Below are positions 31,895 to 41,067 of a stretch of 64,000 bases of DNA, piece by piece. Under the pieces are notes generated by a model. The model was not told where the DNA came from and ran no database searches. It saw only the letters and a program-made list of their open reading frames with translations. Each line of letters starts with the position of its first letter. The stretch's first letter is position 1. The DNA lies in assembly GCF_001514265.1 (NCBI RefSeq), contig NZ_KQ949000.1:1-64000 (forward strand), in the 5' to 3' direction. The DNA comes from Streptomyces resistomycificus (GTDB lineage Bacteria; Actinomycetota; Actinomycetes; Streptomycetales; Streptomycetaceae). The translations under genes were made by a program, and so were the position numbers.

Positions 31895-32729
31895 GCCGGA
31901 CATGAACGAGATCGTGGGCACCCACGACCTCCTCCTCGTCACGCTCGACACCCTGCGCCACGACGTCGCCGTCGAGCTGGCGGCGGCAGGCCGTATCCCG
32001 AATCTGGCCCGTCACCTTCCCGGCGGTCAGTGGGAGGAGCGGCACGCCCCGGGCAGCTTCACCTACGCCTCCCACCAGGCGATCTTCGCCGGCTTCCTGC
32101 CGACCCCGGCCACCCCCGGACCGCACCCCCGTCTGTTCGCGGCCGGCTTCGCCGGCAGTGAGACCACCGCCCAATCGACGTACGTCTACGACACGCCCGA
32201 CCTGGTGTCCGGCCTGGCCAGGGACGGCTATCACACCGTGTGCATCGGCGGCGTGGGCTTCTTCAACAAGCAGGGTCCGCTGGGTTCGGTGCTGCCCGGC
32301 CTGTTCGAGGAGTCCCACTGGGCACCGGAGTTCGGCGTCACCTCGCCCGAGTCCTTCGAGAACCAGATCGCCCGCGCCGAGCGCGTCGTCGCCCAACTCC
32401 CCGAAGAGCAGCGGTTGTTCCTCTTCGTCAACGTCTCCGCCCTGCACCAGCCGAACTGGTTCCACCTGCCCGGCGCGACCCGCGAGGCCGGTGACAACCG
32501 GGAGACGCACGCCGCCGCGCTGGAGTACGTGGACCGGCACATCGGGCGGCTCTTCGCCGCCGCGAGCAGCAGGCGGCGCTGCTTCGCGATCGTGTGTTCC
32601 GACCACGGCACCGCCTACGGCGACGGCGGCTACACCGGCCACCGCCTCGGCCACGAGTCCGTCTGGACCGTGCCGTACGCCCACTTCTTCCTCGACCCCG
32701 CACCCCGCCCGACGGAGGCCGCCCGATGA
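31887..32729 (+). CDS. STM4013/SEN3800-family hydrolase, alkaline-phosphatase fold
   Basis: A protein of about 280 aa with the metal-site pattern of the alkaline-phosphatase/sulfatase superfamily: LLLVTLDTLRHD near residues 16-26, VCSDHGTAYGDGGYTGHRLG with Asp 239, His 240 and His 252, and an inner His in SALHQPNWFH. The nucleophile is probably Ser or Thr in GSFTYASHQAIF (57-65); the Cys/Ser-x-Pro-x-Arg sulfatase signature is absent. It may cleave a phosphate or sulfate ester, or a phosphonate. It overlaps its upstream neighbour by 8 bases and the radical SAM gene by 4. Confidence 0.85.
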   Translation: MPEPDMNEIVGTHDLLLVTLDTLRHDVAVELAAAGRIPNLARHLPGGQWEERHAPGSFTYASHQAIFAGFLPTPATPGPHPRLFAAGFAGSETTAQSTYVYDTPDLVSGLARDGYHTVCIGGVGFFNKQGPLGSVLPGLFEESHWAPEFGVTSPESFENQIARAERVVAQLPEEQRLFLFVNVSALHQPNWFHLPGATREAGDNRETHAAALEYVDRHIGRLFAAASSRRRCFAIVCSDHGTAYGDGGYTGHRLGHESVWTVPYAHFFLDPAPRPTEAAR

Positions 32730-34087
32730 TTACCGCCGAGCCGGCCACCCGCCCCGGTCCCTACCAGCACTACGTGTACGCCTACCCGCACAAGACCGCC
32801 TACCGCCCGCTGCCGGACCGCCCGCCCCTGCGAGCGCTCTGGTCGGCCGAGCCCAAGGACGCGCTCTCCCTCTACCTGCACATACCGTTCTGCGAGGTCC
32901 GCTGCGGGTTCTGCAACCTCTTCACCCGCATCGGTGCTCCCGACGGCCTGACCGGCGCCTACCTGGACGCCCTGGAGCGGCAGGCGACCGCGGTACGGGA
33001 CGCGCTGGGGCGAACGGACGACGTCCGGTTCGCCACGGCCGCCTTCGGCGGGGGCACCCCCACCTTCCTCACCGCCGCCGAGCTGGACCGCCTCTGCGAC
33101 ATCGCCGAGCACCGCATGGGCGCCGACCTCCGCGCGGTCCCGCTGTCGGTCGAGGCCTCCCCCGCCACGGCCACCGCCGACCGCCTGACCGTCCTCGCCG
33201 ACCGAGGCACCACCCGGCTGAGCCTGGGTGTCCAGAGCTTCGTCGACTCCGAGGCCCGGGCCGCCGTACGCCCGCAGCGCCGCGCCGACGTCGAGGCGGC
33301 GCTCGCACGCGTACGCGACGCCCGCATCCCGGTCCTCAACATCGACCTGATCTACGGCATCGACGGCCAGACCGAGCAGACCTGGCTGCACTCCCTGGAC
33401 GCGGCCCTGTCCTGGCGGCCCGAGGAGCTCTACCTCTACCCCCTCTACGTCCGCCCGCTGACCGGCCTCGACCGGCGCGGCCCGGACGGGCCGCACGCCG
33501 TCGGCGATCCCGCCTGGGACGAGCAGCGGCTGCGGCTGTACCGCGCGGGGCGCGACCACCTTCTCGCACACGGCTACACCCAGCAGTCCATGCGCATGTT
33601 CCGCCGTGCCGACGCCCCACCCCAGGGCGCCGACGACTACGCCTGCCAGACCGACGGCATGATCGGCCTCGGCTGCGGCGCCCGCTCCTACACGTCCGAC
33701 CTGCACTACTCCTTCGACTACGCCGTCGGTATGCACCAGATCCGCGGCATCATCGACGACTACGTCGCCGGCACCCTGTCCGACTTCGCCCACGCCCAGG
33801 TGGGCTACCGCATGGCCCCGGCCGAGGCGCGGCGCCGCCACCTCCTCCAGTCGCTGCTCCAGGCCGAGGGCCTGCGCCTCGACGACTACCGGGCACGCTT
33901 CGGCGGCGCCCCCGCCGACGACTTCGCCCCGGAACTGGAGCGGTTCGCCGACCGCGGCTGGCTCACGGACTCCGACCCCACGGTCCTCCGGCTCACCCCG
34001 GAGGGCCTCGCCCACTCCGACGCCATCGGCCCCGAGCTGTTCTCCCCCGCCGTGCGGGCCGCCATGGCCGCCTACGAGCGCAAGTGA
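32726..34087 (+). CDS. STM4012-family radical SAM protein, HemN-like
   Basis: A protein of about 453 aa with the iron-sulfur motif in HIPFCEVRCGFCNLF (Cys 56, 60 and 63; CxxxCxxC). The barrel that follows resembles oxygen-independent coproporphyrinogen III oxidase and HemW: FGGGTPTFL, SVEASPAT, RLSLGVQSF and NIDLIYGIDGQTEQTW. The C-terminal HemN-like domain continues to the end. A true heme enzyme is unlikely in this setting; family members in these clusters are uncharacterised. The ATG overlaps the previous stop by 4 bases and a second radical SAM gene follows after 10 bases. Confidence 0.87.
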   Translation: MITAEPATRPGPYQHYVYAYPHKTAYRPLPDRPPLRALWSAEPKDALSLYLHIPFCEVRCGFCNLFTRIGAPDGLTGAYLDALERQATAVRDALGRTDDVRFATAAFGGGTPTFLTAAELDRLCDIAEHRMGADLRAVPLSVEASPATATADRLTVLADRGTTRLSLGVQSFVDSEARAAVRPQRRADVEAALARVRDARIPVLNIDLIYGIDGQTEQTWLHSLDAALSWRPEELYLYPLYVRPLTGLDRRGPDGPHAVGDPAWDEQRLRLYRAGRDHLLAHGYTQQSMRMFRRADAPPQGADDYACQTDGMIGLGCGARSYTSDLHYSFDYAVGMHQIRGIIDDYVAGTLSDFAHAQVGYRMAPAEARRRHLLQSLLQAEGLRLDDYRARFGGAPADDFAPELERFADRGWLTDSDPTVLRLTPEGLAHSDAIGPELFSPAVRAAMAAYERK

Positions 34088-34097
34088 CGAGGCCGCC

Positions 34098-34988
34098 ATG
34101 GACCTGACCCTCCTCTACCGCGGCCCGCTCGCCTCCTGCGACTACGACTGCCCGTACTGCCCGTTCGCCAAGCGCCGTGACTCGACGGCCCAACTGCGCG
34201 CCGACCGGGCCGCTTTGGAACGGTTCGCCGCGTGGGCCACGGCCCGGACCGACGACCGTCTCTCCCTCCTGTTCACCCCCTGGGGAGAGGGTCTGGTCCG
34301 CTCCTGGTACCGGCGCGCCCTCGCCGACCTCTCCCACCTCCCGCACATCCGCCGGGTCGCCATCCAGACCAACCTCAGCTGCCGCACCGACTGGCTCGCC
34401 GAGGCCGACCCCGACACCCTGGCCCTGTGGTGCACCTACCACCCCGGCCAGACCCCGTACGACCGCTTCCTCGCCAAGTGCCGCGACCTGGCCGACCGGG
34501 GTGTCCGCCACAGCGTCGGCGTCGTCGGCCTGCCCGAGCACTTCGAAGCGGCCCGCCGCCTGCGCGCGGACCTGCCCGCGCACGTCTACCTGTGGGTCAA
34601 CGCGGCCGAGGGGCACACCTACAGCGACGAGGAGGCCGACCGGTGGACCGGCCTCGACCCGCTCTTCCCGTTCAGCCGCCGCCCCCACCGCAGCGCGGGC
34701 CTGCCCTGCCGCACCGGCGAGTCCGTTGTCTCGGTCGACGGCGAGGGCACCGTCCGCCGCTGCCACTTCGTCCGCGCCGAGCTCGGCAACCTCTACGACG
34801 GCTCGTACCGCGCCGCCCTGCGCCCGCGTTCCTGCCCGCTCTCCGTCTGCGACTGCCACATCGGTTACGTCCACCTCGAGACGCTGCCGCTCTACGACGT
34901 CTTCGCCGGCGGGGTCCTGGAACGCATCCCCGCCACCCTGCCCGCACCGCGGCCTCGGCCGGGAACAGTGCGCGGGCGGCCTGCGTGA
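34098..34988 (+). CDS. STM4011-family radical SAM protein
   Basis: A protein of about 296 aa with CDYDCPYC near the start (Cys 14, 18 and 21, a CxxxCxxC form). The barrel segments FTPWGEG, IQTNLSC and LWCTYHPGQTPYDRF follow. The C-terminal part has clustered cysteines (GLPCRTGESVVS, RRCHFVRAELGNLYDG, SCPLSVCDCHIGY), resembling a SPASM-type auxiliary cluster. It ends the operon. Substrate and product are unknown. Two different radical SAM enzymes with an ATP-grasp and a hydrolase point to synthesis or modification of a compound. Confidence 0.87.
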   Translation: MDLTLLYRGPLASCDYDCPYCPFAKRRDSTAQLRADRAALERFAAWATARTDDRLSLLFTPWGEGLVRSWYRRALADLSHLPHIRRVAIQTNLSCRTDWLAEADPDTLALWCTYHPGQTPYDRFLAKCRDLADRGVRHSVGVVGLPEHFEAARRLRADLPAHVYLWVNAAEGHTYSDEEADRWTGLDPLFPFSRRPHRSAGLPCRTGESVVSVDGEGTVRRCHFVRAELGNLYDGSYRAALRPRSCPLSVCDCHIGYVHLETLPLYDVFAGGVLERIPATLPAPRPRPGTVRGRPA

Positions 34989-35017
34989 GCGGGTGTCTCG
35001 ACGCGGTCAGGCCCTGA

Positions 35018-35460
35018 CCCGGAGGCGGCGCAGCAGCGCGGGTCCTCGAATCCGACCACGCGCGCGGACGGTGTCGTCGAGGTGGGACCGGTGCCGGAAC
35101 ATCGCGCTGGACTGGGGCTCGTGGCGTTGCGGCGGGCGTAGACGACCATGTCCCGGGCCACTTGGGCGGCCGCCGCCGGGCCGTGGCGGCCCGCCACCAG
35201 GTGCAGGGCCAGATCGATGCCACTGGTGATGCCGGCCGAGGTGATCACACGGTCGTCGGCGGTGAACAGGACGTCACGCACGACCACCGCCCCGGGGTGG
35301 CGCCGGGCCGGCTCGTCCTGCACGTCGTGGTGGGTGGTGCCAGCGCCGCCCCTGGAGCAGACCGGCCTGGCCGAGTGCCTCGGCTGGGGCGCAGACGCCG
35401 GCCACCGTGCCGCCCCCGGCATGGTGGTCCCGCAGGATCCGAAGGGTTCCGGCCACCCGC
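35018..35460 (-). pseudogene. Broken GlxA-type (DJ-1/AraC) transcriptional regulator
   Basis: Minus-strand homology to GlxA-family regulators is spread over three frames. LRDHHAGGGTVAGVCAPAEA and LGQAGLLQGRR belong to the DJ-1/PfpI domain. After a frame change come DVLFTADDRVITSAGITSG and HLVAGRHGPAAAAQVARDM. After another change, FRHRSHLDDTVRARGR is followed by a stop. The N-terminal third and the whole AraC DNA-binding domain are missing. At least two frameshifts plus truncation make it a dead gene. Confidence 0.65.
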
Positions 35461-35535
35461 GGGCAGGCCGGAAGGCCCGGCCCGGGTGGAGGGGCGAGGG
35501 GCGGTCGGACCGGCGGGTGTCCGCGTCCCCGCTGG

Positions 35536-35541
35536 TAAAAT
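35536..35541 (+). promoter_or_regulatory. Possible -10 element (TAAAAT) for the helicase gene
   Basis: TAAAAT stands out in the GC-rich sequence and is preceded by TGG, an extended -10 look. It lies 48 bases before the helicase start. I see no good -35. Weak call. Confidence 0.3.
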
Positions 35542-35589
35542 GGGGGCACGCTTCGACATCGCCGGGGCACCAGATCAGGAAGGTTCCCC

Positions 35590-37005
35590 ATGAACGCGAA
35601 GTCGTCGTCCTCCGTCCCCCCTGCCGGCAGGTCGCAACGGGCGACAGCGCGGCAGGACGAACTCCCGACGCCCTCAGCGACGTCACCGGGGCTGCCCCCT
35701 GCCGCGTCCTTCGACGCGCTCGGGCTGCCGTCGGAGCTGATGACGACGATGTCCGGCCTCGGGGTGACCGAGCCCTTCCCGATCCAGGCTGCGACCCTGC
35801 CCAACGCGCTGGCCGGCCGCGACGTCCTCGGCCGTGCGCGGACGGGCTCCGGCAAGACGCTGGCGTTCGGGCTGGCGCTGCTCGTGCGTACGGCGGGCCT
35901 GCGGGCGGAGTCGAAACGGCCGCTGGCTCTGGTCCTGGTGCCGACCCGGGAACTCGCACAGCAGGTGAGCGACGCGCTGGCCCCGTACGCGCAGACACTG
36001 AAGGTGCGGCTGGCCACGGTGGTCGGCGGACTGTCGATCAACAAGCAGTCGGCGCAGCTGCGCACCGGCGCCGAGGTGGTCATCGCGACGCCGGGGCGCC
36101 TCGCCGACCTGGTGTCGCGCCGGGACTGCCACCTGAACCAGGTGCGGATCACGGTGCTGGACGAGGCGGACCAGATGTGCGACCTGGGCTTCCTGCCGCA
36201 GGTCTCGGAGATCCTGGACCAGGTCCGCTCCGACGGCCAGCGGCTGCTGTTCTCGGCCACCCTCGACCGCAACGTCGACCAACTGGTGCGGAACTACCTG
36301 CACGACCCGGTGCTGACCTCGGTCGACCGGGTGGCGGGCTCGGTCACCACGATGGAACACCACGTGCTGAACATCCACCCCGCCGACAAGTACGCCACCG
36401 CGACCGAGATCGCCGCGAGGGACGGCCGGGTACTGATGTTCCTGGACACCAAGGCCGGCGTGGACCAGTTCACCCGTCACCTGCGGACCAGCGGCGTACG
36501 CGCCGGTGCCCTGCACAGCGGTAAGTCACAGCCCCAGCGCACGCACACCCTCGCCCAGTTCAAGGAGGGTGAGATCACCGTGCTGGTGGCCACCAACGTC
36601 GCGGCGCGGGGCATTCACATCGACACGCTCGACCTCGTCGTGAACGTGGACCCGCCGGCCGACGCCAAGGACTACCTGCACCGGGGCGGGCGCACGGCAC
36701 GCGCCGGGGAGTCCGGAAGCGTGGTCACCCTGGTCACCCCCAACCAGCGCCGGGATGTGAACCGGTTGATGTCGGACGCCGGGATCCGGCCGACGGTCAC
36801 CCAGGTGCGCTCCGGTGAGGAGAAGCTGACCGCCATCACCGGGGCGAAGCGCCCGCCGACCGCGACCAAGGGCAGCGGCGGCAACATCCCCTTCCGTGGT
36901 CTCGGCAACCGTGACGGCCGCCCCGCGAAGGAGTCCCGCAAGGCCGCCGAGGCCCGCAAGACGGCGGAGGCCCGGGCGGCGGCTCGGGTACGGAAGGGCC
37001 GCTGA
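35590..37005 (+). CDS. DEAD-box RNA helicase
   Basis: ATP-dependent RNA helicase of about 471 aa. Motifs run in order: FPIQAATLP (Q motif), ARTGSGKT (I), PTRELA (Ia), TPGRLADL (Ib), VLDEADQM (II), FSATL (III), FLDTKAGVDQF (IV), VATNVAARGIHI (V) and HRGGRTARAG (VI). The C-terminal tail (about 60 residues) is Lys/Arg/Ala-rich and disordered, as in many actinobacterial helicases, and probably binds RNA. AGGAAGG precedes the ATG. Its usual roles are ribosome assembly, RNA decay or cold adaptation. Confidence 0.93.
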   Translation: MNAKSSSSVPPAGRSQRATARQDELPTPSATSPGLPPAASFDALGLPSELMTTMSGLGVTEPFPIQAATLPNALAGRDVLGRARTGSGKTLAFGLALLVRTAGLRAESKRPLALVLVPTRELAQQVSDALAPYAQTLKVRLATVVGGLSINKQSAQLRTGAEVVIATPGRLADLVSRRDCHLNQVRITVLDEADQMCDLGFLPQVSEILDQVRSDGQRLLFSATLDRNVDQLVRNYLHDPVLTSVDRVAGSVTTMEHHVLNIHPADKYATATEIAARDGRVLMFLDTKAGVDQFTRHLRTSGVRAGALHSGKSQPQRTHTLAQFKEGEITVLVATNVAARGIHIDTLDLVVNVDPPADAKDYLHRGGRTARAGESGSVVTLVTPNQRRDVNRLMSDAGIRPTVTQVRSGEEKLTAITGAKRPPTATKGSGGNIPFRGLGNRDGRPAKESRKAAEARKTAEARAAARVRKGR

Positions 37006-37216
37006 CGTCCTCGGGTACGAGACGGCGGCCGGCGCCACGGTCGACGGCAGGCAGGCCACGGTCATGGTGAACCTCGCCCGGGTGCTTCGGACACGCAGAG
37101 CGACGACACCAAGGCCGCCGTCCAGACCGCGCTCTGCGGAGAACGGCCGTCGCCCTCCGACTGGTTGACGGATGCGAAGAGCGACGGACCCGATGACCGG
37201 ACAGCGGCCTGAACTC

Positions 37217-38572
37217 TCAGGTCTGGTCGGGCCGGTGGCGCCAGCGGTAGTGCCAGTGGGCGCTCACGCGGTGATCGTCTTCGAACCCGGGGCCGAGTGG
37301 GCCGACGCGTTCATAGGCCTCTTCGGTGCGCGGGTCGTCTCGTCGGGCGAGGGCGTAGGCGGCCTCCAGACGCAGCAGCTGGTTCTCCGCGTCAAGCAGG
37401 GCGACGAAGGCCTCCGTCACGGCGGCCGTCCGGTCGTGGGAGTCGGAGAGGGACTCGGTGGCACGGGCCCGGACCCCTGGGTCCGGGTCCCGGATCAGGG
37501 CGAGCAGGGTCTCCCGGATCGCCGGGGTGAGATCGCGCGGGGTGGCGAACGTCGAGGCGACAACGCCCCGAACCCCCGGGTCGGGGTCGCGTGCCAGGGC
37601 GAGCAGGGTGGCGGTGGCGACCTCGCTCGGCGTGGTGTCGAACCGGCTCAGGCAGTACGGCACCTCGCGGCGCACACACGGGTCCGGGTGGTCGGCGTAC
37701 CGGAGGCCGATGGCCTCCTGGCCGGCGTGGTCCTCGCACGTGTACACGTCCAGGACCTTGGCGAGCACCTGACCGTCCGGCTCGTCGAGGGCCCACGCCG
37801 CCACGAACTCGAGGTCCTGCCCGGTGTCCTGGCGGTCGGAGTGGTTCGCCTGGAAGTTCCTGCGCCACAGGACGTCGGCGAGAAACCGGCGGTGGACGGG
37901 GTCGGGGTGGTGGCGCAGGGCCGCCAGCGCCGACCAGGCCTCGGGGCCCCGGCGGAGGGCGAGGGTGTAGCTGGCGGTGGACCAGTTGACATGCGTCTCG
38001 TCCGGGTGCGGGACGGCGCGTGCCGCCAGCTCCGCCACCGGTGGCAGGACGCCGAACGCCCACTCCAGCGTGGTGAGGACGGCGCTGTGGCCTGCCCGGA
38101 CGGTGAGCCCACCGAGTGAGACCTCCTCGATGTCCGTGTGGTCGACCTCGATCACGCGCCTGGTGGCCGGGCCCGGGGCACCCGTGCGGCGGCGCAGTTC
38201 CTCGACCTCCCCGGTCTCGTGCCAGTGCCGGGCAAGGTCGAGCAGCCGCTTCTGGTCGGCCTCGGCGATCCGCAGCCGAGCGTCCTCACCGAGCATGGCG
38301 TCGACCAGCGCCGGGGAGCCGAGGTCGACGGCCCGCAGGAGTGGCGTCGTGCCGTCCGGCAGCTCGCGGTGGACATCCGCGCCGCCTTCCGTGAGGGCCT
38401 CGGCTGACTCGTGGTCGAACACGGCCACGGCGACGCAGAGCAGCGGGAGACCGTCGGGGCCCGGCGTGCCCGGATCGGCGCCGTCCTCCAGACATGTCCG
38501 TACCGCGTCGGCGTCCTTGGCCCTTACGGCCGCCACGAGTTGGTCGTCCAGCTCGTGTTGCGGTGCTGCCAT
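37217..38572 (-). CDS. Ankyrin- and HEAT-like repeat protein
   Basis: A protein of about 451 aa. The N-terminal 110 residues look like ankyrin repeats (DADAVRTCLEDGADPGTPGP, then DGLPLLCVAVAVFDH; then GGADVHRELPDGTTPLLRAV). The C-terminal half has HEAT-like repeats with a strong period: DPDPGVRGVVASTFATPRDL, RDPDPGVRARATESLSDSHD and NQLLRLEAAYALARRDDPR. It is a binding/scaffold type protein with no catalytic motif. Two ATG codons adjoin (38575, 38572); the second has better spacing to GGGGAG. Partners are unknown. Confidence 0.8.
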   Translation of the reverse strand: MAAPQHELDDQLVAAVRAKDADAVRTCLEDGADPGTPGPDGLPLLCVAVAVFDHESAEALTEGGADVHRELPDGTTPLLRAVDLGSPALVDAMLGEDARLRIAEADQKRLLDLARHWHETGEVEELRRRTGAPGPATRRVIEVDHTDIEEVSLGGLTVRAGHSAVLTTLEWAFGVLPPVAELAARAVPHPDETHVNWSTASYTLALRRGPEAWSALAALRHHPDPVHRRFLADVLWRRNFQANHSDRQDTGQDLEFVAAWALDEPDGQVLAKVLDVYTCEDHAGQEAIGLRYADHPDPCVRREVPYCLSRFDTTPSEVATATLLALARDPDPGVRGVVASTFATPRDLTPAIRETLLALIRDPDPGVRARATESLSDSHDRTAAVTEAFVALLDAENQLLRLEAAYALARRDDPRTEEAYERVGPLGPGFEDDHRVSAHWHYRWRHRPDQT

Positions 38573-38663
38573 CATGCTCCCCGGGTGAACCGTCGGACAG
38601 CACGGTACCCGGGGCACGGGTGGTGATCGCCGGTGCCCTCGTCGAGCGACCGGGAGATTCCGG

Positions 38664-38999
38664 GTGGAGCGTCCGACGGAGCGGCTTCGACTACGGATGT
38701 GGCGGGACACCGACCTCGACGCGCTGGTCGCGTTGTTGGACGGCGACCCCGAGGTGAGGCTGTACATCGGTGACGGCTCACCTCTGACCCACCATCAGGT
38801 GACCGGCGCGCCGGCGAGGTTGCGCGAGGGGTGGCAGGAGCGCGGGTCGGGCTGTTCGCGGTCGACGTCCAGGATGCGCCCGGAGTGCCGGGCCACGGCG
38901 CCGCACAGCCGCCAACGGGTCCGGGTCATGCGCATCACGCGCGAGGAGTACACCTCGGCCGGAGGGCGGCCGCAGAAAACGCGTTGCCCCAGCCGGTAA
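38664..38999 (+). pseudogene. Degraded GNAT acetyltransferase
   Basis: The first 60 codons (TERLRLRMWRDTDLDALVAL onward) match the N-terminus of ribosomal-protein-type GNAT acetyltransferases. The frame is then lost: VGLFAVDVQDAPGV appears in a neighbouring frame. A tail, RVRVMRITREEYTSAGGRPQ, recalls the C-terminal segment of the same family (RVMxxxGMxxE). The acetyl-CoA-binding middle is gone. It cannot work as it stands. Confidence 0.55.
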
Positions 39000-39184
39000 C
39001 GGTCACTAGGGTCGGTCGGGTGACTGCCGGGTCGGCCATGGGCCATGCACGAGTGAGGGTCCCGGCCTCGGCGTGAGCGCGAGGCGGGCCAGAGGCCCGC
39101 CCCCCCCTCTCCGCGACTTCGCTCCCGGCGCCCGCGTACGGCGCCCCATCCCAGCGGATCCCAGGCCACGGAGACCCATCACTG

Positions 39185-39613
39185 ATGTCCCATGCTCAGC
39201 ACCACACCCGTGAATCCGAGCTGCCGGCGGTCGCCGTCCAGCTGAACCACACCGCCGTCTACGCCGGCGACCGGCACCTGTCCGCCGAGTTCCTCGCCGC
39301 GATCCTGGGCCTGAAGGTCGGCGCCCCGTTCGGGCCGTTCCTGCCCGTCGACCTCGGCAACGGCGTCACGCTCGACTACTACGAGAAGCGCGACGAGCCG
39401 ATCCAGCCGCAGCACTACGCCTTTCTCGTGCCAGACGAGCAGTTCGACGTCATGATCGCCCGTCTGGAAACGGTCGGGGTCACCTACTACGCCGACCCGA
39501 GCCACACCGAACCCGGCCGGATCAACCGTCTGTTCGGCGGTCGCGGCGCCTACTTCGACGACCCGGACGGCCACAACATGGAGATCATGACCCGGCCCTA
39601 CGTCCGCCCTTAG
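39185..39613 (+). CDS. VOC (glyoxalase/dioxygenase-fold) protein
   Basis: A single-domain protein of about 142 aa with VAVQLNHTAVYAGDRHLSAE at the start (metal-ligand His), PQHYAFLVPDEQFD in the middle and GRGAYFDDPDGHNMEIMTRP at the end (Glu ligand). It is clearly related to the protein at 49797 in the same window. VOC proteins include metal-dependent dioxygenases, isomerases and resistance proteins; the reaction cannot be read here. It stands alone, upstream of an MFS exporter gene. Confidence 0.85.
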   Translation: MSHAQHHTRESELPAVAVQLNHTAVYAGDRHLSAEFLAAILGLKVGAPFGPFLPVDLGNGVTLDYYEKRDEPIQPQHYAFLVPDEQFDVMIARLETVGVTYYADPSHTEPGRINRLFGGRGAYFDDPDGHNMEIMTRPYVRP

Positions 39614-39828
39614 CTGTCCGCCAGGCCAGGCCGCCTGCCTTCGCCCCGCACCGGGTGGCCTGTCGGATCAGTCTGGCCGCGCTCCTACTTCCGTCCAAGC
39701 GTCGTCGATCTTTGTCCATGGCCACCGCCACCGACAGGGACGAGGGTGAACGTGAACCCCCAAGCCAACTCAGGTCTGGGGGAACGGACTTCCCGCTGCT
39801 CCGGGAGCCTGGCACCCGGAGCACGGAC

Positions 39829-41067
39829 GTGAAGACGGGAGTGCGACGGATGCCCGGTGGACTGGTCGCCCTGGCACTCGGCGGTTTCGGTATCGGCCTG
39901 ACCGAGTTCCTCATCGCCGGGCTGCTGCCGCAGGTGGCGTCGAGTTTCGCGGTGTCCGAGGCGGCGGCGGGCTGGCTGATCTCCGGGTACGCGCTGAGTG
40001 TCGCGGTCGGCGCGATCGTGCTGACCGCGGCGACGGCGCGGCTGCCCCGCAAATGGATCCTGGTCGGCCTGGTGGCGTTGTTCGTCGTCGGCAACCTGCT
40101 GTCCGCTATCGCCCCGAACTACCCGGTGATGCTGCTCGGGCGGATCGTCGCGGCGCTGTGCCACGGCTCGTTCTTCGGTATCGGCTCGCTCGTCGCCCGC
40201 AGCCTGGTCGCGCCGGAGAGGAAGTCCCGCGCGGTGGCGCTCATGTTCGCCGGGCTGACGGTCGCGAACGTGCTGGGTGTGCCGTTCGGTGCGCTGGTCG
40301 GCGAGCGTTGGGGCTGGCGGGCGGCGTTCTGGGCGGTCACCGGAATCGGGGTGCTCGCACTGGCGGGCATCGTCGCCCTCGTCCCCGACCGGGCGGGCCA
40401 GCCGGGACCGTCGGCCGCAACGGGCCGTGCGGATCAGGTACCTGCCGACGGCTTGCGGACCCAGTTCCGTGCGTTCCGGTCCTGGCAGGTCTGGCTCACG
40501 CTGGTGGCCACCGCGCTCGGCTACGGCGGGATGTTCGGTGCGTTCAGCTACATCGCCTACACGTTCACCGAGGTCGGTGGCTTCTCCTCCGGCGATGTCG
40601 CCTGGTTGCTGATGGTGTACGGCGTCGGCCTGGTCGTCGGGAACCTGATCGGCGGACGAGCCGCCGACCGCGACCGTGACCGGGCCCTGGTCCTCGCCCT
40701 GTTCGGACTCGCCGTCACCCTGGGCGCGTTCGGTCTGCTGGCCGGCAGCGCCACCGCGTCGGTGATACTCGTGTTCCTGATGGGGCTGTTCGGGTTCGCC
40801 GGCGTGCCCGGCATGATCACTCGCGTCACCGACTTCGCCCACGGGGCCGCACTGGCCGCCAGCGCCAACGTGTCCGCGTCCAACATCGGCAACGCCCTCG
40901 GCGCCTGGCTCGGAGGTCTGGCCATCACCGCGGGCCTCGGCTACACGGCGCCGCTCTACGTCGGCGCCGGCATCGTCCTCGTCTCCGTCATCGTCATGGT
41001 CGTCGCCGCACGTATGGCCGGGAACCCGATCGCCCGCGCAGGCGCTCGCGTCACCGCGGGAGACTGA
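39829..41067 (+). CDS. MFS exporter, sugar-efflux/arabinose-efflux type
   Basis: Twelve-helix transporter of about 412 aa. It shows FGIGLTEFLIAGLLPQVA in helix 1, SGYALSVAVGAIVLTA in helix 2, AALCHGSFFGIGSLVARS and RWGWRAAFWAVTGI in the N half, and GYGGMFGAFSYIAYTF in the C half: the pattern of the AraJ/YdhP-like drug:H+ antiporter-1 group. I chose the GTG at 39829 (GGAG 7 bases upstream); a longer frame reaches back with poor coding. It probably exports a small hydrophobic compound or sugar analogue. Confidence 0.87.
   Translation: MKTGVRRMPGGLVALALGGFGIGLTEFLIAGLLPQVASSFAVSEAAAGWLISGYALSVAVGAIVLTAATARLPRKWILVGLVALFVVGNLLSAIAPNYPVMLLGRIVAALCHGSFFGIGSLVARSLVAPERKSRAVALMFAGLTVANVLGVPFGALVGERWGWRAAFWAVTGIGVLALAGIVALVPDRAGQPGPSAATGRADQVPADGLRTQFRAFRSWQVWLTLVATALGYGGMFGAFSYIAYTFTEVGGFSSGDVAWLLMVYGVGLVVGNLIGGRAADRDRDRALVLALFGLAVTLGAFGLLAGSATASVILVFLMGLFGFAGVPGMITRVTDFAHGAALAASANVSASNIGNALGAWLGGLAITAGLGYTAPLYVGAGIVLVSVIVMVVAARMAGNPIARAGARVTAGD

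Noticed and set aside
37006..37216. Peptidoglycan-binding protein fragment after the helicase
   Set aside because: A short frame with DDTKAAVQTALCGERPS hints at such a domain, but it is too short and its start is lost, so I do not call a gene.
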